NCBI RefSeq assembly: GCF_002278075.1
Contig: NZ_CP022990.1
Coordinates: forward strand, 2,790,001-2,854,000
Length of the DNA: 64,000 bases
Reading direction: 5' to 3'
DNA from: Paraburkholderia aromaticivorans
Lineage (GTDB): Bacteria > Pseudomonadota > Gammaproteobacteria > Burkholderiales > Burkholderiaceae
The translations under genes and the position numbers were made by a program. Below are positions 59,949-64,000 of this stretch, piece after piece. Position 1 is the first letter of the stretch; the number at the start of each line of letters is the position of its first letter. The notes beneath the pieces were generated by a model. It was not told where the DNA came from. It made no database searches and saw only the letters and a list, made by a program, of their open reading frames with translations.

Positions 59949-61364
59949 ATGCGAACGGCAATTCGTCAACCCACTGGCCGCAATTTTGCAGATGTGGACA
60001 GCATGCTGGCTCGCCTGCTCGACGTGATGCTGATCGCGTTGGGAGCGGCGCTGGCTTCGCTCGCGCTCGTGCCTCGTGCAGGCCTATCGATTTTCGAGGG
60101 TGCTTTCGTCGCATTCGACATGGCGTTCGCCATTCTGCTGTTGCCGTGGTTCGGCGTGTATGACTCGTGGCGTGGCCGGTCGAAATGGCGTCTGAGTTTG
60201 AATATCGTCTTCGGCTGGATCGCGGTGCAGCTTTGCGGTCTTGCCATGTTGTTCCTGCTTCACCGTACTGCGTCGGTGTCGCGGCTCTGGTGCGTGAGTT
60301 GGACCGCGATCACGGCGGCGGGGCTGGTCGTCTCACGTCTGCTCATACATGCGGTCCTCGGTCGCATGAGGCGCGCGGGCGGCAACCTGCGCATGGTGGC
60401 GGTGGTGGGCGCGGGTGCGCATCGCGACCGTGTGATTGCCAACATCGACCGGTCGCCGGATGCGGGCTTCCGGATGGCCGCCACGTTCAACCCGCGGCAG
60501 CAGCGTGAGTCAGATTTTCCCGGCTTGCCGGCGTTCGGCCATCTGCGCGAATTCGCCGACTGGGTGCGCCGCGAACAGATCGAAGAGGTGTGGCTTGCGC
60601 TGCCCATGTCCGAAGAGGACACCGTGCTGCGGATTCTCGACGAATTCAGCGGCGACCTCGTCAATGTGCGCTTCATTCCCGACGTACGCAGTCTCGCGAT
60701 GTTCGATCGGAACGTCGTCGATCTGGTCGGCGCGCCCGCCATCAATCTGATGGCCTCGCCGATGACACCGTACGCGTTGGTTCAGAAAGCGGTTTTCGAC
60801 CGGCTGTTCGCGATCGCGGCGTTGCTGGCGTTGGCGCCGGTGATGGCGTCGATTGCAGTGGCCATCAAGGCGACGTCGAAAGGGCCGGTGTTGTTTACCC
60901 AGCGGCGCAAAGGGGCGGACGGGCGTGTGTTCCGCATCTACAAGTTTCGGTCGATGCGTGACCACGAGCAGCGGCCCGGCGTGGTGCGTCAGGCCACGCG
61001 TGACGATCCGCGAGTGACTCGTGTGGGGGCGTTCCTGCGCCGCACGAGCCTGGATGAACTGCCGCAGTTCTTGAATGTGCTGCGTGGAGAAATGTCAGTC
61101 GTGGGCCCGCGGCCTCACGCGATCGAGCACGACGACCAGTACCGCGGCATCGTCGACGGTTATATCCATCGGTACCGGGTCAAGCCGGGCATCACGGGAT
61201 GGGCGCAGGTGAACGGCTTACGAGGGGAGACGGATCGGGTTGAAAAGATGCAGGCGCGAGTGGAACACGATCTGTACTACTTGCGTAACTGGTCGTTTGG
61301 GTTGGATATGCGGATTGTGATTGCGACGGTGGTGAGGGGGGCGCGGCATCGGAATGCGTATTGA
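59949..61364 (+). CDS. Undecaprenyl-phosphate sugar phosphotransferase (WcaJ-like)
   Basis: 471 residues. Four N-terminal membrane helices and a CoA-binding-like central domain are followed by a membrane helix (about 275-300) and the bacterial sugar transferase domain: [31 protein letters not shown] and [14 protein letters not shown]. It loads the first sugar phosphate, usually glucose-1-P, on the lipid carrier, starting repeat-unit synthesis. It opens a polysaccharide operon with wza, wzb and wzc. Confidence 0.92.
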   Translation: MRTAIRQPTGRNFADVDSMLARLLDVMLIALGAALASLALVPRAGLSIFEGAFVAFDMAFAILLLPWFGVYDSWRGRSKWRLSLNIVFGWIAVQLCGLAMLFLLHRTASVSRLWCVSWTAITAAGLVVSRLLIHAVLGRMRRAGGNLRMVAVVGAGAHRDRVIANIDRSPDAGFRMAATFNPRQQRESDFPGLPAFGHLREFADWVRREQIEEVWLALPMSEEDTVLRILDEFSGDLVNVRFIPDVRSLAMFDRNVVDLVGAPAINLMASPMTPYALVQKAVFDRLFAIAALLALAPVMASIAVAIKATSKGPVLFTQRRKGADGRVFRIYKFRSMRDHEQRPGVVRQATRDDPRVTRVGAFLRRTSLDELPQFLNVLRGEMSVVGPRPHAIEHDDQYRGIVDGYIHRYRVKPGITGWAQVNGLRGETDRVEKMQARVEHDLYYLRNWSFGLDMRIVIATVVRGARHRNAY

Positions 61365-61519
61365 AGTGCGACTTCACGCGCTCTGTGCAATCAGACTGAT
61401 CATGAAGTACAGCTGATTTAAAAGACGGCGCATGTCCCAGTGGAATATGAATCAAATCTGCCCCATGGCGGGCAGCGAGAACGTGGCTTCGCCGCGTTCT
61501 CTTGAATAGGTTGAACAAG

Positions 61520-62722
61520 ATGTTAGCGGTATTTTCAACCCGGCCGGCGTTCAGGCTTGGGGTTTTGATGGCGGCGGTAACCGTGTTGACCAGCGCATGC
61601 GCGGTGGCGCCGGGTATGCGAATGGAGACGTCTCGCGTGCAGGACCTGCCGGGTGCGTCCGGTGCATCGAGTGTTGCGGACGAGCATGGCGAAAGCGTGG
61701 CAAGCGAAAAGGCCGATGCAACGGCCGGCACGCCGGATATCGCCATCACGGAGGTCGACGCGGCGTTGATCTCGCAACTGGCTCGAAGCAGGAAACAGCA
61801 ACAGCTCGAACTGTCGCAATTACTCTCTGAAGCGCCACAGGCTTATACGATTGGGCCCGGCGACGTGCTGCAGATCGTCGTCTGGGATCATCCGGAATTT
61901 GCGGCCGCACTCGGGTCTACGCAGACCCAGTCGTCGTCGCGTCCGGGCGATCCGCTTGCTGGATTCGTCGTCGATCAGAACGGGACCCTGACATTTCCGT
62001 ATGCAGGCACGCTGCACGTAGCCGGCCTGCGCACCGAAGAGATTCGGCAACGGTTGAGCGACGCGCTCGCCAGGTACTTCGTCAAACCGCAAGTGACGGT
62101 GCGGATGGCGTCCTATCGGGCGCACCAGGTTTATGTGGATGGGGAAGTGCGCAGCCCCGGAGCGTTGGCCTTCAACGATGTGCCCATGACGCTCTACGAA
62201 GCAGTCGGCCGCGCGGGCGGCTTCAGTGACGCAGCCGACCAGAGCGACCTCGTTCTGGTGCGTGGCGAGCAGACTCATCGCGTGAACCTGACGCAAATGC
62301 TTGCTCAGGGATTAAGTCCGTCGCGCCTCTATCTGAAACCCGGCGATCTGCTGCGCGTCGTGTCGCGCGACGAAAACGACGCGTATGTGATGGGCGAAGT
62401 GAACAGACCGGTCTCCGCGATTGCGCGCCGAACAGGGCGTATGACGCTCGCCGACGCGCTTTCGCAGGCCGGCAGCGTGAATGCGTCGACCGCCGACGCG
62501 GCCCAGATGTTCGTGATACGCGGCTCGCTCACGGGCACGCCGCAGGTGTTTCACCTCGACGGCCATTCGCCGGTCGCTATGCTGCTCGCCAAGGATTTCG
62601 AGTTGCAGCCGAAGGACGTGGTGTATGTGGACGGAAGCGGTCTCGTTCGCTTCAATCGTGTGCTGAGTCTGTTGATGCCGTTGATCAGCACGGGGTTGAC
62701 CGCGGGGGTGATCGCAAAATGA
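61520..62722 (+). CDS. Polysaccharide export outer membrane protein, Wza-like
   Basis: 400 residues from ATG 61520, preferred to the TTG at 61502. A signal peptide ends at VLTSAC with a possible lipidated cysteine. The Poly_export domain (AYTIGPGDVLQIVVWDHPEF) and two SLBB domains (VYVDGEVRSPGALAF and AYVMGEVNRPVSAIA) are present. Wza forms the outer membrane export channel. It overlaps the phosphatase gene by 4 bases. Confidence 0.92.
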   Translation: MLAVFSTRPAFRLGVLMAAVTVLTSACAVAPGMRMETSRVQDLPGASGASSVADEHGESVASEKADATAGTPDIAITEVDAALISQLARSRKQQQLELSQLLSEAPQAYTIGPGDVLQIVVWDHPEFAAALGSTQTQSSSRPGDPLAGFVVDQNGTLTFPYAGTLHVAGLRTEEIRQRLSDALARYFVKPQVTVRMASYRAHQVYVDGEVRSPGALAFNDVPMTLYEAVGRAGGFSDAADQSDLVLVRGEQTHRVNLTQMLAQGLSPSRLYLKPGDLLRVVSRDENDAYVMGEVNRPVSAIARRTGRMTLADALSQAGSVNASTADAAQMFVIRGSLTGTPQVFHLDGHSPVAMLLAKDFELQPKDVVYVDGSGLVRFNRVLSLLMPLISTGLTAGVIAK

Positions 62723-63156
62723 CCCGGGTTCTGATGGTGTGTGAGGGGAATGTTTGCCGCAGTCCGGTGGCGCGGGCAATTCTCGAGCGGGCATTGCCGT
62801 CCGTTGTCGTGAGTTCCGCCGGCACGCGCGCGCTCGTTGGACGGCATGCGGATCCGCTGGCGGTCGAGGTTGCGCGTGAGCACGGCGTGGATATTAGTGG
62901 GCATGTGGCGGAGGCGTTGAACGACGAACACGTGCGCGCAGCGGATGTGGTGCTAACCATGACGAACACACAGCGAGCGCTGATTCTCGATCGCTTTCCG
63001 TCCGCAAGGGGGAAGGTTTTTCGGCTGGGCGAGCACGAGCAGCTTGATATTGTGGATCCGTATCAACGGCATCGTGTCATTTTTGAACTCGCCTTCGCGC
63101 AAATCGAGCACAGCGTTTTGAAATGGTGCGAAGACATTGCCAGGCTGATGCACTGA
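62719..63156 (+). CDS. Low-molecular-weight protein-tyrosine phosphatase, Wzb-like
   Basis: 145 residues with the P-loop CEGNVCRSP (C-x5-R-S) at the N-terminus and the general-acid DPYQ motif near residue 115. Wzb dephosphorylates the Wzc kinase to cycle polymer length control. Start and stop overlap or closely abut its neighbours in the export operon. Confidence 0.92.
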   Translation: MTRVLMVCEGNVCRSPVARAILERALPSVVVSSAGTRALVGRHADPLAVEVAREHGVDISGHVAEALNDEHVRAADVVLTMTNTQRALILDRFPSARGKVFRLGEHEQLDIVDPYQRHRVIFELAFAQIEHSVLKWCEDIARLMH

Positions 63157-63159
63157 ATC

Positions 63160-64000
63160 ATGAAATTACTTGATCAGGAACGTTCGGCCGACGCGCCGGG
63201 CGAAAAGGAAATCACGCTGGCCGACGTCATCGCATTGTTGGGTGAGAATCGGCTTCTGATTGCGCTGACCACCGCGGCGATGCTACTTCTCGGCGCTGCC
63301 TACGCTTTTGTGGCCACGCCGTTATATAGAGCCGACGTGATGATTCAGGTCGACAGCGCTCCCGCCAACGACACGCTCAACGACAAGCTTGGAGATCTGG
63401 CATCGCTGTTTCAGAGCAAGGCGTCGACCGACGCTGAAATTGAACTCATCCGTTCGAGGAGTGTGGTCGAAGAGACCGTCCGGAGTTTGCATCTCGACGT
63501 CAAGGCAACGCCGTACCGGCTTCCTCTGATTGGCGCTCTGGTGGCACGGTATGTTCCCGTAAGCACTCCCGCGAATCCCGTGTTTGGGATGCGTAGTTTC
63601 GCGTGGGGTGGCGAAAGTCTGGATGTGACGCAATTCGACGTCCCTGCCATGCTTTACGAGCAGTCTTTCAAATTGATGGTGGGGGCCGACCAGGCGTTCG
63701 AACTTCGCGATCCCGACGGCCGCACGGTGCTGCACGGCCATATCGGTGCCCTCGCGCAGGGTATGACACCGTATGGTCCGGTGCAACTAAGAGTGCATCG
63801 TCTGGTTGCGCGCGCCGGTACGTCGTTCAATCTGGCGAGGGCTTCGACGCAACTGACGGCAGCGGATCTGCAAAGGACGCTCGATATCGGCGAGAAAGCG
63901 AAACAGTCGGGCATTGTCGCGATTTCGCTCGAGGGCGCGGACGCCGCGAGGACCGCTGCGACCGTCAACCGAGTTGCGAGCATTTACGTTCAGCGAAATG
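63160..64000 (+). CDS. Wzc-like polysaccharide co-polymerase/tyrosine kinase, 3'-truncated by window
   Basis: The ATG at 63160 is 3 bases after the phosphatase stop. The visible 280 residues contain the chain-length determinant domain: EITLADVIALLGENRLLIAL at the N-terminus, a first membrane helix (LLIALTTAAMLLLGAAYAFV), and the periplasmic ADVMIQVDSAP and SRSVVEETVRSL. The kinase domain lies beyond the window. It regulates polymer length with Wzb and Wza. Confidence 0.9.
   Translation, partial: MKLLDQERSADAPGEKEITLADVIALLGENRLLIALTTAAMLLLGAAYAFVATPLYRADVMIQVDSAPANDTLNDKLGDLASLFQSKASTDAEIELIRSRSVVEETVRSLHLDVKATPYRLPLIGALVARYVPVSTPANPVFGMRSFAWGGESLDVTQFDVPAMLYEQSFKLMVGADQAFELRDPDGRTVLHGHIGALAQGMTPYGPVQLRVHRLVARAGTSFNLARASTQLTAADLQRTLDIGEKAKQSGIVAISLEGADAARTAATVNRVASIYVQRN

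Noticed and set aside
1..64000. tRNA, rRNA, insertion sequences or prophage
   Set aside because: None recognised on reading; no transposase- or integrase-like protein appears among the frames.

Overview
The window is very GC-rich, densely coded chromosomal DNA from a betaproteobacterium of the Burkholderiaceae, most like Paraburkholderia/Burkholderia. The basis is the prpR/prpC/acnD/prpF type of 2-methylcitrate locus, the OFA-family oxalate transporters with formyl-CoA transferase, the YadA-type trimeric autotransporter, and protein sequences typical of that family. No rRNA, tRNA, CRISPR array, insertion sequence or prophage was seen. All calls come from reading the sequence; no database search was possible.

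Layout. 1-3143: end of an HcnABC/opine-oxidase-like three-subunit dehydrogenase (2Fe-2S, FAD/BFD and DAO subunits) with a short AraC regulator. 3100-10692: propionate (2-methylcitrate) catabolism. The sigma-54 activator prpR diverges from prpC-acnD-prpF; two identical-spacing dyads and a -24/-12 promoter lie between them, and prpB is absent. 10819-13091: a SAM methyltransferase with an overlapping 58-residue membrane ORF, divergent from an AraC regulator. 13143-17968: a copper-handling island (DUF305, HMA chaperone, a CueR/MerR-type operator, a CopL-like His/Cys-rich protein, a TolC-type lipoprotein, a multicopper oxidase, a CusF-like protein) closed by a 19-bp perfect hairpin. 18115-25717: a TPR-glycosyltransferase, a GT23-like protein, an ABM monooxygenase, a quinone oxidoreductase-like MDR protein, an ABC ATPase with degenerate motifs, and an FtsH-like AAA protease.

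25800-31340: a proline-rich small protein, an acyltransferase-3 protein divergent from OpgC-like and tannase-like genes, and a Gly/Asn-rich secreted protein. 31780-38787: a CheY-like receiver, an ABC-2 exporter pair, an amidase, a LuxR solo with an N-terminal extension, an AraC regulator and a DUF3830 protein. 39037-44410: a histidine kinase with an RsbRD-like N-terminus, then an AT-rich 433-bp regulatory stretch and a 1239-residue trimeric autotransporter adhesin.

44515-55849: an oxalate/formate module. It has two OFA antiporters, one with a 42-residue small subunit, an MHS transporter, a FadR-type GntR regulator, formyl-CoA transferase (frc), a fumarylacetoacetase-family enzyme, a truncated PntB-like membrane protein, a LysR regulator and several unrecognised small proteins. 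A 16-bp sequence occurs three times around gntR and frc and is probably the GntR operator. Oxalyl-CoA decarboxylase is not in the window. 55880-59487: LysR, an aldehyde dehydrogenase and a ketopantoate-reductase-like gene. 59949-64000: the start of an exopolysaccharide operon (undecaprenyl-phosphate sugar transferase, Wza, Wzb and the 5' part of Wzc), cut by the window edge.

The most unusual signals are the oxalate module with its small proteins and repeated operator, a hairpin-forming repeat found in three gene leaders, the twin PrpR-type dyads with a sigma-54 promoter but no prpB, a terminator-like hairpin just before the FtsH-like gene, and the decayed PntB and ABC ATPase genes.
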